A stretch of DNA of 64,000 nt from NCBI RefSeq assembly GCF_023168145.1, contig NZ_BQYK01000001.1:216092-280091 (forward strand), written 5' to 3'. Source of the stretch: Sporosarcina sp. NCCP-2222 (GTDB lineage Bacteria; Bacillota; Bacilli; Bacillales_A; Planococcaceae). Numbering within the stretch: position 1 is the first letter of the stretch; each line of letters opens with the position of its first letter. Positions 8,772 through 18,208 of the stretch are shown in pieces. A program made the translations under genes and the position numbers. The notes below the pieces were generated by a model. That model was not told the DNA's origin and made no database searches. It saw nothing but the letters and a program-made list of their open reading frames with translations.

Positions 8772-9890
8772 TTATACGAAACGAAAAGGTTCCGTTTGAA
8801 TGTCGGAAGGAATGAACGTGACATCGAACTTTTTATCCGCACAGAGCTTTTGCATATAGTCCGCTACCCCGGTTATCATGACTTTTTCTACGTGATGACC
8901 TGGATCGACAATTGCCAAATCTATATTTTCTGCATCTTGGGCAGTATGGAAATCCATATCTCCAGTTACGAAAACATCTGCGCCTCTCCGTTTCGCAGAA
9001 TTGATATATTTGGGCCCGCTGCCGCCAAGAACTGCGACTTTCCGGATCGGCTTCTCCATATCCCCGACAATTCGGACAGACGGGACATCGAGCGTCCGCT
9101 TAACATGCTCTGCAAATTGAGCAAGTGACATGCTCTCCTGTAGTTCGCCGACTCTTCCTAATCCCAGTTCATTTGTCCTTTGATCGAGCACAAAAAAGTC
9201 ATATGCGGGCTCTTCATAAGGATGGACGGCCAGCATTGCCTTCAACACTTTTGTACGCAGAGTTCCAGGCATCACAACTTCGATCCGTTCTTCGGCCACT
9301 TCCTCCAATTTCCCGATTTCCCCGATAAACGGATTTGCTCCTTCGGCAGGAACAAATCGTCCAGTTCCTGTCGTTGTGAAGCTGCAACCGGCATAATCAC
9401 CAATCGCCCCTGCGCCAGCCTTCGCCAATGCATCCCGGAGTCGATCCGCATGATCAACCGGACAAAAAACAGCCAGCTTGTACAAAGGGTCGTGAATTGT
9501 TGGCTCCATAACAATCGTGTTTTCCAATTCTAAGCGAGCCGCCAGCAAATCATTTACTCCACCGGGTGCTACGTCCAAATTAGTGTGCGCCGCATACACA
9601 GCAATGTCGTTCTTTATGCATTTTTCTATCAAACGTCCCTGTGGCGTATCCGTCCACAAAAACTTCATTGGTTTGAAAATGGGCGGATGGTGGGCGATGA
9701 TTAAATTTGCCCCCTTCTCAATCGCCTCTGATACGACAGCTTCATTAACATCCAGCGTCACCAATACTTTTTTGACTGGCCGATTCAACTGCCCGATATG
9801 CAGGCCGACAGGATCCCAATCTTCCGCATACCGTTTTGGCGCCCATTGCTCAAAAAGGGTGATGATCTCATGACCGTTCACTTTCTTCAA
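8772..9890 (-). CDS. yqfO: Nif3-family protein YqfO (GTP cyclohydrolase I type 2-like)
   Basis: Member of the Nif3/DUF34 family with the inserted PII-like middle domain seen in Bacillus YqfO, 372 residues. The two-metal site residues are in IIAHHPPIF (near 65-73), YAAHTNLDVAPGG (near 95-110) and, at the C-terminal end, VTGDMDFHTAQDA and DPGHHVEK. True activity is unsettled; some members are listed as GTP cyclohydrolases. The start is TTG at 9890, which overlaps the trmK stop (TTGA) and has AAGGTG 8 nt upstream. trmK and yqfO are a conserved pair. Confidence 0.92.
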   Translation of the reverse strand: MKKVNGHEIITLFEQWAPKRYAEDWDPVGLHIGQLNRPVKKVLVTLDVNEAVVSEAIEKGANLIIAHHPPIFKPMKFLWTDTPQGRLIEKCIKNDIAVYAAHTNLDVAPGGVNDLLAARLELENTIVMEPTIHDPLYKLAVFCPVDHADRLRDALAKAGAGAIGDYAGCSFTTTGTGRFVPAEGANPFIGEIGKLEEVAEERIEVVMPGTLRTKVLKAMLAVHPYEEPAYDFFVLDQRTNELGLGRVGELQESMSLAQFAEHVKRTLDVPSVRIVGDMEKPIRKVAVLGGSGPKYINSAKRRGADVFVTGDMDFHTAQDAENIDLAIVDPGHHVEKVMITGVADYMQKLCADKKFDVTFIPSDIQTEPFRFV

Positions 9891-10585
9891 TTTGACAGCA
9901 CCTTCCCTACCATTTCAATTTTCGATTGCAATTGAGACTTCTTTGCGAAAGCTTCGTCCGAATGTCCTGCATTTTCGATAGCACGGAGAACCCGTTTCCA
10001 TTCCTCCAGCTCCCGCGTCCACTTTTCAATAAATACTGGCGATTTTTCAGCCAGCAAAAAAGGACCGACAAGCAGTTCCAGCTCAGAAAACGTCCCCTGC
10101 CCCTGTTCTAGCACGAGGATTTCATAAATCTTATCGTCTTCTTTCAAAATACGCTCATCCACAAGTGTCCAGCCGTTGTCCATGCACCAAGAACGGATTG
10201 CGATCGCATGGATATTCGGCTGTGCAATGATACGTTTGACGCCTTCCAGCCTTGCCTTTCCGTCCTCCAGTATTCCGGCAATCAAAGTTCCGCCCATTCC
10301 GGCTATAGTAATTGTCTCAACGTTATCTTCCGCCTGCAATGCAGCCAAACCATTTGCAAGCCGAACCGTAATGGCATTCGAAAGCCCTTCCTTTGCTACA
10401 TTCGCCACCGCCGATTCATACGGCCCTTTGGCCACTTCTCCTGCAACAGCGCGATCAATGGCACCAGTCTTAACAAGGTGGCACGGTAAATAGGCGTGAT
10501 CGCTGCCAATGTCAGCTAATACGCTTCCTTTTTCAATAAATGAAGCGACTGTCGCTAGTCGTTCCGATAATTTTAATGGATTCAA
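9887..10585 (-). CDS. trmK: tRNA (adenine22-N1)-methyltransferase TrmK
   Basis: SAM-dependent enzyme that methylates N1 of A22 in the tRNA D-loop, 232 residues. The SAM motif is VLADIGSDHAYLP near residue 20-32, with GEVAKGPYESA and the family sequence IAGMGGTLI (near 90-98). The C-terminal helices are the coiled-coil extension of the family. The start is TTG 10585 (giving MNPLKLSERL, as in B. subtilis YqfN) with GGTGGAGG just upstream; the frame is open further up to 10699 but those codons overlap the cccA terminator. Coupled to yqfO by a 4-nt overlap. Confidence 0.93.
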   Translation of the reverse strand: MNPLKLSERLATVASFIEKGSVLADIGSDHAYLPCHLVKTGAIDRAVAGEVAKGPYESAVANVAKEGLSNAITVRLANGLAALQAEDNVETITIAGMGGTLIAGILEDGKARLEGVKRIIAQPNIHAIAIRSWCMDNGWTLVDERILKEDDKIYEILVLEQGQGTFSELELLVGPFLLAEKSPVFIEKWTRELEEWKRVLRAIENAGHSDEAFAKKSQLQSKIEMVGKVLSN

Positions 10586-10647
10586 AAAACCTCCACCTTT
10601 CCTTTTCCATTGTATATTATGTCGTTTTCCGTTGCATCTCCCGACAT

Positions 10648-10689
10648 TAAAAAGAGCCACCGGATATGCTGCTGCACATCGGGTGACTC
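10648..10689 (-). terminator. Terminator after cccA
   Basis: Read on the minus strand, GAGTCACC...GATGTGC pairs with GCATATC...GGTGGCTC and is followed by TTTTT. It separates cccA from trmK, so trmK-yqfO needs its own promoter or read-through. Confidence 0.85.
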
Positions 10690-10695
10690 CTTTTC

Positions 10696-11067
10696 TCATT
10701 TAAGCGTTAAGATGTAGTCTGCCAACTGATCAATTTGCTCATCGGAAATTTGACCACCGAAAGCAGGCATGCCGCCTTGACCATTCTTAATGATTTCGTG
10801 AATCTTTTCCTTTGATTCGGATAGACCATGAAGGTTTGGTCCCGCTCCACCAGTCAAGTCTCCACCGTGGCAAGCGATACATTTTTGTTGAGTGAATCCT
10901 TCTGGATCAAACTCTTCAGCATTAGACGCCGTTTCTTCCGTTTTTCCTTCTTCATCCGCCCCAGCAATTTCTTTCTTCTGATCGACCCCGTAAAGAGACA
11001 TGAAGAAAATGAGTCCTAATCCAAGCGCGAATATCAGGATAAATGGTACAACAGGATTGTTTTTCAA
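10696..11067 (-). CDS. cccA: Cytochrome c-550 (CccA)
   Basis: Small membrane-anchored c-type cytochrome facing outside the cell, 123 residues, electron carrier of the aerobic respiratory chain. Residues ~6-26 form one uncleaved membrane anchor (VPFILIFALGLGLIFFMSLY), followed by an acidic linker. The haem site is CIACH, and the distal Met ligand is in GGMPAF. The TTG at 11067 is taken as start because GGAGG lies 8 nt upstream and the resulting N-terminus resembles B. subtilis CccA. In B. subtilis this gene sits close to sigA; here the acyl-CoA dehydrogenase and a non-coding stretch lie between them. Confidence 0.95.
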   Translation of the reverse strand: MKNNPVVPFILIFALGLGLIFFMSLYGVDQKKEIAGADEEGKTEETASNAEEFDPEGFTQQKCIACHGGDLTGGAGPNLHGLSESKEKIHEIIKNGQGGMPAFGGQISDEQIDQLADYILTLK

Positions 11068-11219
11068 TGAATTACCCTCCTTCACCAGGATCTATTCTGT
11101 AAAATTATACAGTGCACAACTATTATTGTACTGTATCCGGTGAAAAACTGAAAGAGTTATCCATGCAGAATTCGCTCTTTGTGACAATTTCGACAAACTT
11201 TCGACTGTTTTCTTTCCCT

Positions 11220-12365
11220 TCAGGAAATGACACCGATTTGGCGGGCTATAACCATCCGTTGAATTTCTGAAGTACCTTCACCGATTTCCAGAAGCTTTGC
11301 ATCTCTCATATAACGCTCCACCTCATACTCCTTCATATAGCCATAGCCGCCATGAATCTGGATTGCTTCGTCAGCAACTTCCATTGCAATCTCCGAAGCA
11401 TACAACTTGCACATGGCCGCTTCCTTCGTGAACGGCCTTCCTTGATCTTTCAACCAAGCCGCTTTATACACCATATTACGGGCAAGTTCAATTTTAAGCG
11501 CCATATCGGCGAGCTTGAATTGTGTCACTTGGAATTCCGCCAACGCTTTGCCAAATTGCTTACGCTCTTTCGCGTATTTCAATGCTTTGTCATAAGCAGC
11601 TTGCGCAATCCCTACTGCCATCGCACCGATGCCAATCCGGCCTCCATCCAATGTCACTAAAAATTGTCGGAATCCCTCGCCTCTCTTGCCTAGAAGATTC
11701 TCCTTCGGTACCCGAACGTTTTCGAGTACAAGTTCCGTAGTATTTGAGGCATGAAGTCCCATCTTTTCATAGTTATCAATCACTTTAAATCCTTCTGCGT
11801 CAGTCGGGACGATAATGGCGCTGATCTCTTTCTTTCCATTTTCCATTCCGGTAACTGCCGTCAGCGCCAAATGCTTCGCATGACTTGCGTTTGTAATATA
11901 CACTTTTGATCCATTAATAATGAAATCGTCCCCATCTTCCACTGCAGCCGTTTGCGTTCCCCCAGCATCCGAGCCTGCATTGGGTTCGGTTAATCCGAAT
12001 GCGCCGAATGACTCCCCAGTACAGATCGGCGTCAAGTATTTCTCTTTTTGTTCTTCCGTCCCGAATAAATGAAGCGGAGTCCCTCCAAGTGAAATATGGG
12101 CCGAGTATGTAATCCCTGTGGACGCACACGCCCGGCTTAGTTCCTCTGTCACGATAGCAAAACTGATTGTATCTGCTCCCGCACCCCCATAGTCTTCAGG
12201 AAACGGCAAGCCCATCATTCCCATTTCCCCCAGCTGCTTAAAAATTGATAAAGGAAACGCCTTCGTACGATCTCTTTCGATTGCACCAGGTGCGACCACT
12301 TCGTCTGCGAATTCCTTCATCGTCCGACGAATCATCAATTGCTCATCAGTCAAATCAAAATTCAT
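11220..12365 (-). CDS. Acyl-CoA dehydrogenase
   Basis: FAD flavoenzyme of fatty-acid or branched-chain acyl-CoA oxidation, 381 residues, cytosolic tetramer by family. Visible family motifs are FGLTEPNAGSDAGG (FAD/substrate contact, near 125), RIGIGAMAVGIAQAA, ERKQFGKALAEFQ and QIHGGYGYMKEYEVERYMRD; the catalytic Glu is in GEGTSEIQ near residue 363. The position of that Glu is typical of short/medium-chain enzymes; the chain-length preference is not decided. The ATG at 12365 lies 9 nt behind GGGGG. It is not part of the B. subtilis sigA-cccA neighbourhood, so it was inserted or moved. A cre site and promoter stand upstream. Confidence 0.93.
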   Translation of the reverse strand: MNFDLTDEQLMIRRTMKEFADEVVAPGAIERDRTKAFPLSIFKQLGEMGMMGLPFPEDYGGAGADTISFAIVTEELSRACASTGITYSAHISLGGTPLHLFGTEEQKEKYLTPICTGESFGAFGLTEPNAGSDAGGTQTAAVEDGDDFIINGSKVYITNASHAKHLALTAVTGMENGKKEISAIIVPTDAEGFKVIDNYEKMGLHASNTTELVLENVRVPKENLLGKRGEGFRQFLVTLDGGRIGIGAMAVGIAQAAYDKALKYAKERKQFGKALAEFQVTQFKLADMALKIELARNMVYKAAWLKDQGRPFTKEAAMCKLYASEIAMEVADEAIQIHGGYGYMKEYEVERYMRDAKLLEIGEGTSEIQRMVIARQIGVIS

Positions 12366-12383
12366 CTGTTCCATCCCCCTTGT

Positions 12384-12397
12384 TGTGAACGCTTACA
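12384..12397. promoter_or_regulatory. Putative cre (CcpA) site of the acyl-CoA dehydrogenase gene
   Basis: On the minus strand TGTAAGCGTTCACA fits the catabolite-responsive element consensus (TGWAANCGNTNWCA) at every fixed position. It starts right after the predicted transcription start, which points to repression when sugars are available. Confidence 0.8.
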
Positions 12398-12402
12398 TTC
12401 AT

Positions 12403-12432
12403 AGTATAACGAATAGAATAACAACTTCACAA
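12403..12432 (-). promoter_or_regulatory. Putative SigA promoter of the acyl-CoA dehydrogenase gene
   Basis: TTGTGA (12432-12427), an 18-bp spacer and TATACT (12408-12403) on the minus strand. The -10 box is good, the -35 box fair. Confidence 0.6.
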
Positions 12433-13212
12433 CCAATCTGGTATTATTTCATAGCTAATCGAACAGCGAAGGGTTCGATTTACCGTATTTCTGGGTTTTA
12501 CTGAAATTAAGGCAGCACTTATGCTCTAAACGCTATGCTTTTTGTCTCAAAAGCCGTTCTTCGTGGCGGCTTTCGCTCCAATCAACGGATGTTCTGCTAA
12601 CAAGCAACTTACGTCAAGAAAATTAAAATGTTCAATACCCTCATGCAGAGTGTACAAGTGACTACATGTAGTTACTCATCCATAAAAAAATGTATCTAAT
12701 GTAGGTAGCGCAACGTAGACCTCTTTGGGAATAGCTTTAACTGAAGACACAGCAAGAAAAGTCGAAGCGTAGTACGGCTTAGCTAGCTAAAACAATTGCG
12801 TAGAGAGCAACGGATGTATAAGCTCAGGAATAATATTAATCGAACCCCTCGCTGTTTGATTGGCTTCATCCAAGCCTTTGGAAAGCGAAGTTGCTCTCCT
12901 GGCAGACTTGATTATTGATTTCTATTCATCCTGGGGTAACTTTGTCTACCCCGACATCATATGTCGAGGAGTTTAGTGAAAAAATTAACCTTGAAATCAA
13001 CGTAATATATGGGAAGAGCAGAGGAAAATATTTAGTATAAATCATTAGCAGAAGAGTTGAATAGTGCAGTAGCCATGCAGGGAGTGGCTCTTTTAAAAAT
13101 AGATATCTTGCAGGAGACATTTGAGGTATTATTAGCAAACCTTATGTAACCAAGGCATGCCGGCATGAGGAAAATCCACTGACATAAGAAAAAATCGGCT
13201 TCCCACAGAAAA
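12433..13212. other. Non-coding, decayed intergenic region of about 780 bp
   Basis: No convincing gene is seen. It holds two hairpin units in inverted orientation: arms AATCGAAC/GTTCGATT with an 8-nt loop at 12457-12480, and the near-identical reverse copy at 12838-12861. At 12564-12590 a fragment containing CGCTCCAATCAACGG matches the end of the GC-rich repeat found at 33938-34068. A palindrome GTGACTACATGTAGTTAC stands at 12658-12675. A short frame at 13057-13149 (TTG start, 30 codons) has no clear ribosome site and is not called. Confidence 0.6.
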
Positions 13213-13770
13213 CTACATGGAAAGGAACAGGAAGCCGATAATAAGCAGCAGCCCGACTGAACCGGAAATCGTGAAATATAGTAATTTTAACAATCTGCCG
13301 GCAAATAGCCATAGCACGCAATTCAAAACAAGCAAACCAAGCAATAATAATGTTTCATTTTCGAAAAACAGCAGCCAAACTTTTAATGACAAGCCAAGCA
13401 GCAAAAATGCAGAAAGTATGTATAAGAGCGAAGACAACCCGGCCTTGGCGCCTGCCTTACCAATTGAAAGGATTAAAAAAATGGATGCCAATATCGCCGC
13501 AGCAGAGATGGAGGCAATAGGGAAATCCCGAAGTACAAACATTCCACCGAAAGCTAAAAGCGCCAAGAAGCACAGCCCCGCTAATTTAACCCATTTTGTG
13601 TTCTTTTCACGTTCCAAAATCCCTTTGGAGCTCTTTGTGTCTTCCTCTTCGTCGCCTTCCCCGCGCGCGTATAACGTGATGAGAAAATCACAATAATGTT
13701 CTGGCAGCAATTTGTTCTGCTTCCAATATTGAATTTCTGTTATGATTATACGCTTCCGTTGAGCGTTCAT
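13213..13770 (-). CDS. Hypothetical multi-pass membrane protein
   Basis: Protein of 185 residues that I do not recognise at family level. The first ~60 residues are soluble and charged (ITEIQYWKQNKLLPEHY, then an acidic stretch GEGDEEED), followed by five to six hydrophobic helices to the end, without charged catalytic residues. ATG 13770 is chosen because GGGGG lies 8 nt upstream; a TTG at 13776 would overlap that site. The N-terminal helix-turn pattern is reminiscent of the soluble head of DUF2157-like membrane proteins, but this is only a resemblance. It is transcribed in the same direction as sigA but 270 bp downstream of it. Confidence 0.75.
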   Translation of the reverse strand: MNAQRKRIIITEIQYWKQNKLLPEHYCDFLITLYARGEGDEEEDTKSSKGILEREKNTKWVKLAGLCFLALLAFGGMFVLRDFPIASISAAAILASIFLILSIGKAGAKAGLSSLLYILSAFLLLGLSLKVWLLFFENETLLLLGLLVLNCVLWLFAGRLLKLLYFTISGSVGLLLIIGFLFLSM

Positions 13771-14049
13771 TTCCAAATCCCCCTTTTATCGCACTTTCAA
13801 ACAGGAACTTGCTTTCTATCTCTCTACTTTACACTAAAAGACAAAAATCGCCAGAAAGGCAAATGCAGCAGTCGTTTCCTGAGCATTTGACCGGCAGGAG
13901 GGATCAGCCCCTCCTTTCCTTCTCATGGTGCCGGCTAAAGCTGCCCCTGCAAGCATATCGCCTGTTCTAGCGATTATCATAAATCCGGGTTATGGAGAAC
14001 CTTTAGCGCAAATCCTTCCGACAAGGAACAATGTCCGATCAAGTCGACA

Positions 14050-15234
14050 TTATTCGAGGAAGTCTTTTAGGCGTTTGCTTCTGGAAGGATGGCGAAGCTT
14101 GCGCAACGCTTTCGCCTCAATTTGACGAATCCGTTCACGTGTGACGCCAAACACTTTACCTACCTCTTCTAAAGTACGGGTGCGTCCGTCATCTAATCCA
14201 AAACGCAGACGAAGTACGTTTTCCTCTCTGTCTGTCAAAGTATCCAGGACATCTTCCAACTGTTCCTTTAACAGCTCATAGGCAGCGTGATCAGATGGAG
14301 ATTGTGCTTCCGAATCTTCAATGAAGTCACCGAGGTGGGAATCATCCTCTTCACCAATTGGCGTTTCAAGCGATACAGGTTCTTGAGCGATTTTCAAGAT
14401 TTCACGAACTTTGTCAGCAGATAGATCCATCTCTTCGCCGATTTCCTCTGGAGATGGCTCCCGCCCTAAATCTTGTAGCAGTTGACGTTGGACACGGATC
14501 AATTTGTTGATCGTTTCCACCATGTGAACAGGAATACGAATCGTTCGCGCCTGATCGGCAATTGCCCGAGTGATCGCCTGACGAATCCACCATGTCGCAT
14601 ACGTACTGAATTTGAAACCTTTTGTATGGTCAAATTTCTCAACAGCTTTAATAAGACCCATATTTCCTTCCTGAATCAAATCAAGGAACAGCATGCCGCG
14701 TCCTACATACCGTTTTGCGATACTAACGACGAGCCGCAAGTTGGCTTCCGCCAGTTTCTTTTTGGCGTTCTCACCCTTTTCAACGATTTCGAGAAGTTCT
14801 GCATCCGGCTGGTCCATTGAAGCAAGCTTTTCTTCCGCTTCCACACCTTCTTGAATGGCAACGGCTAATTTGACCTCTTCGTTACCAGTTAATAGATCCA
14901 CACGTCCGATTTCTTTTAAATACATGCGGACCGGGTCATTAATTTTTACGCCAGGCGGCACACTTAGATCGTTCAAATCAAATTGTTCGTCGTCCGCGAC
15001 TTTTTCCACTTCTTCTTCCTCATCGTCTTTACGATCCATCTCGATGCCTTGCGCTTCGATTTGATCAAGAAATTCTTCGAACTGATCTGGCTCCATTTCA
15101 AAGACGGATAGTTTATCCGTCACTTCCTCCAACGTCAATTCACCATTCTTCTTACCTGTTTCCAATAAACTTGCTTTCACTTCATCCAACGTCATATCGT
15201 TTTCCATCTCTCCAGCTCGCTCTTTTTTTTCCAT
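14050..15234 (-). CDS. sigA: Primary sigma factor SigA (RpoD)
   Basis: Main vegetative sigma subunit of RNA polymerase, 394 residues. Region 1.1 is acidic (residues ~1-100), region 1.2 begins at [17 protein letters not shown], regions 2.3-2.4 are [20 protein letters not shown] (-10 recognition), region 3 includes [13 protein letters not shown] and region 4.2 is [20 protein letters not shown] (-35 recognition). AAGGAGG stands 10 nt before the ATG. It follows dnaG with 35 nt between, as in the classic dnaG-rpoD macromolecular synthesis operon (rpsU of that operon lies 16 kb away here). Confidence 0.99.
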   Translation of the reverse strand: MEKKERAGEMENDMTLDEVKASLLETGKKNGELTLEEVTDKLSVFEMEPDQFEEFLDQIEAQGIEMDRKDDEEEEVEKVADDEQFDLNDLSVPPGVKINDPVRMYLKEIGRVDLLTGNEEVKLAVAIQEGVEAEEKLASMDQPDAELLEIVEKGENAKKKLAEANLRLVVSIAKRYVGRGMLFLDLIQEGNMGLIKAVEKFDHTKGFKFSTYATWWIRQAITRAIADQARTIRIPVHMVETINKLIRVQRQLLQDLGREPSPEEIGEEMDLSADKVREILKIAQEPVSLETPIGEEDDSHLGDFIEDSEAQSPSDHAAYELLKEQLEDVLDTLTDREENVLRLRFGLDDGRTRTLEEVGKVFGVTRERIRQIEAKALRKLRHPSRSKRLKDFLE

Positions 15235-15269
15235 AATACCCGTTCCTCCTTAATACACCGGAATCTGGC

Positions 15270-17084
15270 CTACAATGCCGATAATGATTTCCGGAGCTGT
15301 ATAATATCCCTGGCCAGCTCCAGCGCCCGGGTATGATCATTCATTTTTTCCGCTTCTTTTGATTGGTGCAGCATTTCATCTATTTTTCGGATTACCCGTT
15401 GTTTTTCCAGATGTTGAATACAATCTGTGACTTCCTGATCTGCATGGTCGGGATCGCGTTCCATCATTGCTGCTTCCATCACAATTTTACGCATTTCCCT
15501 GTCTTCCAATGATTCAGCGAACCGATTAAAATCCGGCGTGCTATATTGTTCATAAAAACCGGCCAACCTCACGAATACGGCGTTGTATTCATCACGGATG
15601 AAAAGCTCGCTGCCTTCCGCTCGCAGCCGATCAAATATGACTCCATCGTTCAGCAGGTGTGCTAGCAAAATCCGTTCTGCCCGATCAGCGCCAGACACTT
15701 TCTTGACCTTTGGCATCGGCATCTCCTGCATACCGCCGGTAGATTGCTCCTGTTTTTCTTCCTTCGCCATTTTGCCGACTTTTTTCATCAGCTGCTCGTT
15801 TAATGCCTGCTCGGAAACACCAGTTTCAGTTGCCATTTGCCGGACGAGGAGATCTCTCTCGATCGGTGATACCTTGGCAGCCAGCTCGTCTAAAACTTCG
15901 TGGATATATTGCAAGACGTCATTTTCATGTGTCAGGTTCTTTCCACGTTTGGCATACGCTAAAATAAACGACATATACGTATGGGGATTTCCTAGAATCT
16001 TTTCACGGAACGCTTCGCCACCGTGTGTTGAAATATATTCATCAGGATCCATCTTCCCAGGAAGCAGAGCTATTTGTACGGAAAGTCCCTTCTGCGCAGC
16101 CAGGTTGGCAAACCGCTTGGCCGCCTCCCATCCCGCATTGTCTCCATCGCAGCAAATCATCAGCTGGTTGGCAATGCGTTTTAATTTCAGTAGATGCATT
16201 TCCGAAAGAGACGTACCCATGACCGCTACACTGTTCATCACACCGGCCCGTTCTGCAGCTATTGTATCCATGAAACCTTCAAATAGTATTACTTTACCCG
16301 TTTTCCGAACATTAAGACGAGCTCGATGAAAATTATATAGTAATTTGCTCTTTTCAAAGATAGGAGTTTCCGGACTGTTCAAGTATTTGGCCTCGTCTTT
16401 TGAATTGGAGAGGATCCTGCCGGAAAAACCGACAACATTCCCATTATCGTCATGTAATGGGAACATAATACGTCCTCGAAACCTGTCAAAATAGCCTGTC
16501 CCATCATTTTTCATAATACAAAGGCCGGCTTGTTCCATTTCCTTCATATCAAATTTCTTACGGATGAGGAGATTCGTCAAAGTCTCCCTGTCTTCCAGTG
16601 ACCACCCGATTCCATACTGTTCGATATGCTCCCGGGAAAATCCTCTTTCCTGCAAATATTGTAATGCTTTTTCCCCCTCTACAGTATTAAGTAGTATATG
16701 ACTATAGAAGTTTGCTGCAAGTGCGAGGGCTTCCTTCATCGAATGATGCTCATTTTTTGAAGAGCTTGCAGCATGTACTGACTGGACGTCTACTTCAATG
16801 CCTGCCCGGTCAGCCAGCTTGGATACTGCTTCGGTGAAAGAAGTGTTTTCAATGTCCATGACGAATGTGATTGCATTTCCGCTCGCTCCGCAGCCGAAAC
16901 AATGAAACAGATTCTTATCTTCGGAAACTGAGAATGAAGGGGTGCTTTCACCATGGAATGGACAAAGCCCAAACCAATTTCTCCCTCTCTTCGTCAGTTG
17001 GACGTACTCGCCGATCAAATCAACGATATCAGTCTTTGAACGTACATCCTCGATCGTTTCCTCTGGTATTTTAGTCATTTCCAT
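15270..17084 (-). CDS. dnaG: DNA primase (DnaG)
   Basis: Makes RNA primers at the replication fork, 604 residues. The zinc-binding domain shows CPFH and CFGC at residues ~40-62. The catalytic TOPRIM region has LFEGFMDTIAAERAG and MICCDGDNAGWEAAKR. The C-terminal ~150 residues form the helicase-binding domain that contacts DnaC/DnaB. Start: GTG 17087 and ATG 17084 are adjacent; the ATG is used, 8 nt behind GAGGG. Cotranscribed with sigA. Confidence 0.98.
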   Translation of the reverse strand: MEMTKIPEETIEDVRSKTDIVDLIGEYVQLTKRGRNWFGLCPFHGESTPSFSVSEDKNLFHCFGCGASGNAITFVMDIENTSFTEAVSKLADRAGIEVDVQSVHAASSSKNEHHSMKEALALAANFYSHILLNTVEGEKALQYLQERGFSREHIEQYGIGWSLEDRETLTNLLIRKKFDMKEMEQAGLCIMKNDGTGYFDRFRGRIMFPLHDDNGNVVGFSGRILSNSKDEAKYLNSPETPIFEKSKLLYNFHRARLNVRKTGKVILFEGFMDTIAAERAGVMNSVAVMGTSLSEMHLLKLKRIANQLMICCDGDNAGWEAAKRFANLAAQKGLSVQIALLPGKMDPDEYISTHGGEAFREKILGNPHTYMSFILAYAKRGKNLTHENDVLQYIHEVLDELAAKVSPIERDLLVRQMATETGVSEQALNEQLMKKVGKMAKEEKQEQSTGGMQEMPMPKVKKVSGADRAERILLAHLLNDGVIFDRLRAEGSELFIRDEYNAVFVRLAGFYEQYSTPDFNRFAESLEDREMRKIVMEAAMMERDPDHADQEVTDCIQHLEKQRVIRKIDEMLHQSKEAEKMNDHTRALELARDIIQLRKSLSAL

Positions 17085-17314
17085 CACCGTTTCCCTCTAT
17101 CTACTTGATTTCGAGATAGATTTCAAAAATCCTGCTTATTCGACAAAAAAATATTATGTTTTCCATAGGGTTGGCTTAGTCTTTAAAATTAAATCCAAAA
17201 TAAACGGCTAATTTACCGCCATGTTAAAGGAGACCGGGGAAAACCGGCCTTCAGATGGATAACTATATCATTTTTATAAGACAGCCGCAAAACAATATTG
17301 TACACAATCCACAA

Positions 17315-17354
17315 AAGAAGAACCAACCATTTTGCCTAGGCGGTCCTTCTTCTT
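17315..17354 (-). terminator. Terminator after yqfL
   Basis: On the minus strand AAGAAGGACC pairs with GGTTCTTCTT, followed by TTGTGG; the loop is CGCCTAGGCAAAATGGTT. The T-run is short, so strength is uncertain. Confidence 0.6.
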
Positions 17355-17368
17355 AGTATTCATTCAAT

Positions 17369-18184
17369 TTACTCGCCTTTATTCGCACAATCATGCAAAA
17401 TCACATTCGCTGTTTCTTCCACTGCCCGATTCGTAACATCAATGACCTTACAGCCAATTTTGGCTACAACTTTATTGAAATGATCGATTTCCCGTTTAAT
17501 CCGTTCGATTTGGGCGTAATTAGCATCGTCCTTTAAACCAAGGGTAATCAGGCGCTCTTTCCGGATTGAATTGAGTTTTTCTGGTGAAATGACGAGTCCG
17601 TAGCATTTGGATGGGTCAATCCGGAATAATTCTTCGGGAGGATCCACTTCAGGCACCAAAGGGACATTAGCCACTTTGAACGTCCTGTGAGCCAAATATT
17701 GAGAAAGAGGCGTTTTAGATGTGCGTGATACGCCAACGAGAACGATATCCGCTTTCAAGACGCCCCTGGGATCTCTTCCATCGTCATATTTCACCGCAAA
17801 TTCAATCGCTTCTATCTTTTTGAAGTAGTCTTCATCCAATTGACGGACGAGCCCAGGTTCTTCAAATGGGCTTTCACTAAGTTCCTCCTCGATCTTGTCA
17901 ACGATTGGACCGAGTAAGTCAATGCACTTCAAGCCATTTTCCATGCACTCCTGTTTAAGACGCTGCCTCATGCAGCTTTTCACCAATGTATAAATGATAA
18001 TGGCATTTTGTTTCTTGGCCAAATAGGCGATTTCGCGTAACTGCGATTCATCTTCCACGTGTGAAAACCGTTTCATCGATACCGTTTCAAGATCATGCCT
18101 AAACTGGCTTGCTGCCGCCTTGGCGACAAGATCTGCCGTCTCGCCGACCGAATCGGAAACGATGAACAAAGTTAGTTTACTCAT
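17369..18184 (-). CDS. yqfL: Pyruvate,phosphate dikinase/PEP synthase regulatory protein (YqfL, DUF299)
   Basis: Bifunctional serine/threonine kinase and pyrophosphorylase family that switches PPDK or PEP synthase on and off, 271 residues. The nucleotide-binding loop is GVSRTSKTP near residues 151-159, and the N-terminus [15 protein letters not shown] is the family hallmark. In B. subtilis it lies downstream of ccpN and modulates CcpN activity; the same arrangement is seen here with 24 nt between the genes. The target enzyme is not in the window. Confidence 0.95.
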   Translation of the reverse strand: MSKLTLFIVSDSVGETADLVAKAAASQFRHDLETVSMKRFSHVEDESQLREIAYLAKKQNAIIIYTLVKSCMRQRLKQECMENGLKCIDLLGPIVDKIEEELSESPFEEPGLVRQLDEDYFKKIEAIEFAVKYDDGRDPRGVLKADIVLVGVSRTSKTPLSQYLAHRTFKVANVPLVPEVDPPEELFRIDPSKCYGLVISPEKLNSIRKERLITLGLKDDANYAQIERIKREIDHFNKVVAKIGCKVIDVTNRAVEETANVILHDCANKGE

Positions 18185-18208
18185 TGGATCACTCCTAGTT
18201 CCCCATCA

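Noticed and set aside
12926-13138. Minus-strand 70-codon frame in the 12.4-13.2 kb gap
   Set aside because: No ribosome site and no protein-like pattern; taken as chance frame in decayed DNA.
13057-13149. Short frame ending ...LLKIDILQETFEVLLANLM in the decayed gap
   Set aside because: Preceded by a stop, weak ribosome site, 24-30 codons; not enough to call.
13834-13980. Minus-strand 48-codon frame downstream of sigA (MIIARTGDMLAGAALAGT...)
   Set aside because: It has a protein-like look, but there is no ribosome site before the ATG and no recognisable family; an old gene remnant is possible.
15583-16329. 248-codon plus-strand frame opposite dnaG
   Set aside because: Shadow of dnaG; composition is Ser/Arg-rich in the way of antisense frames.
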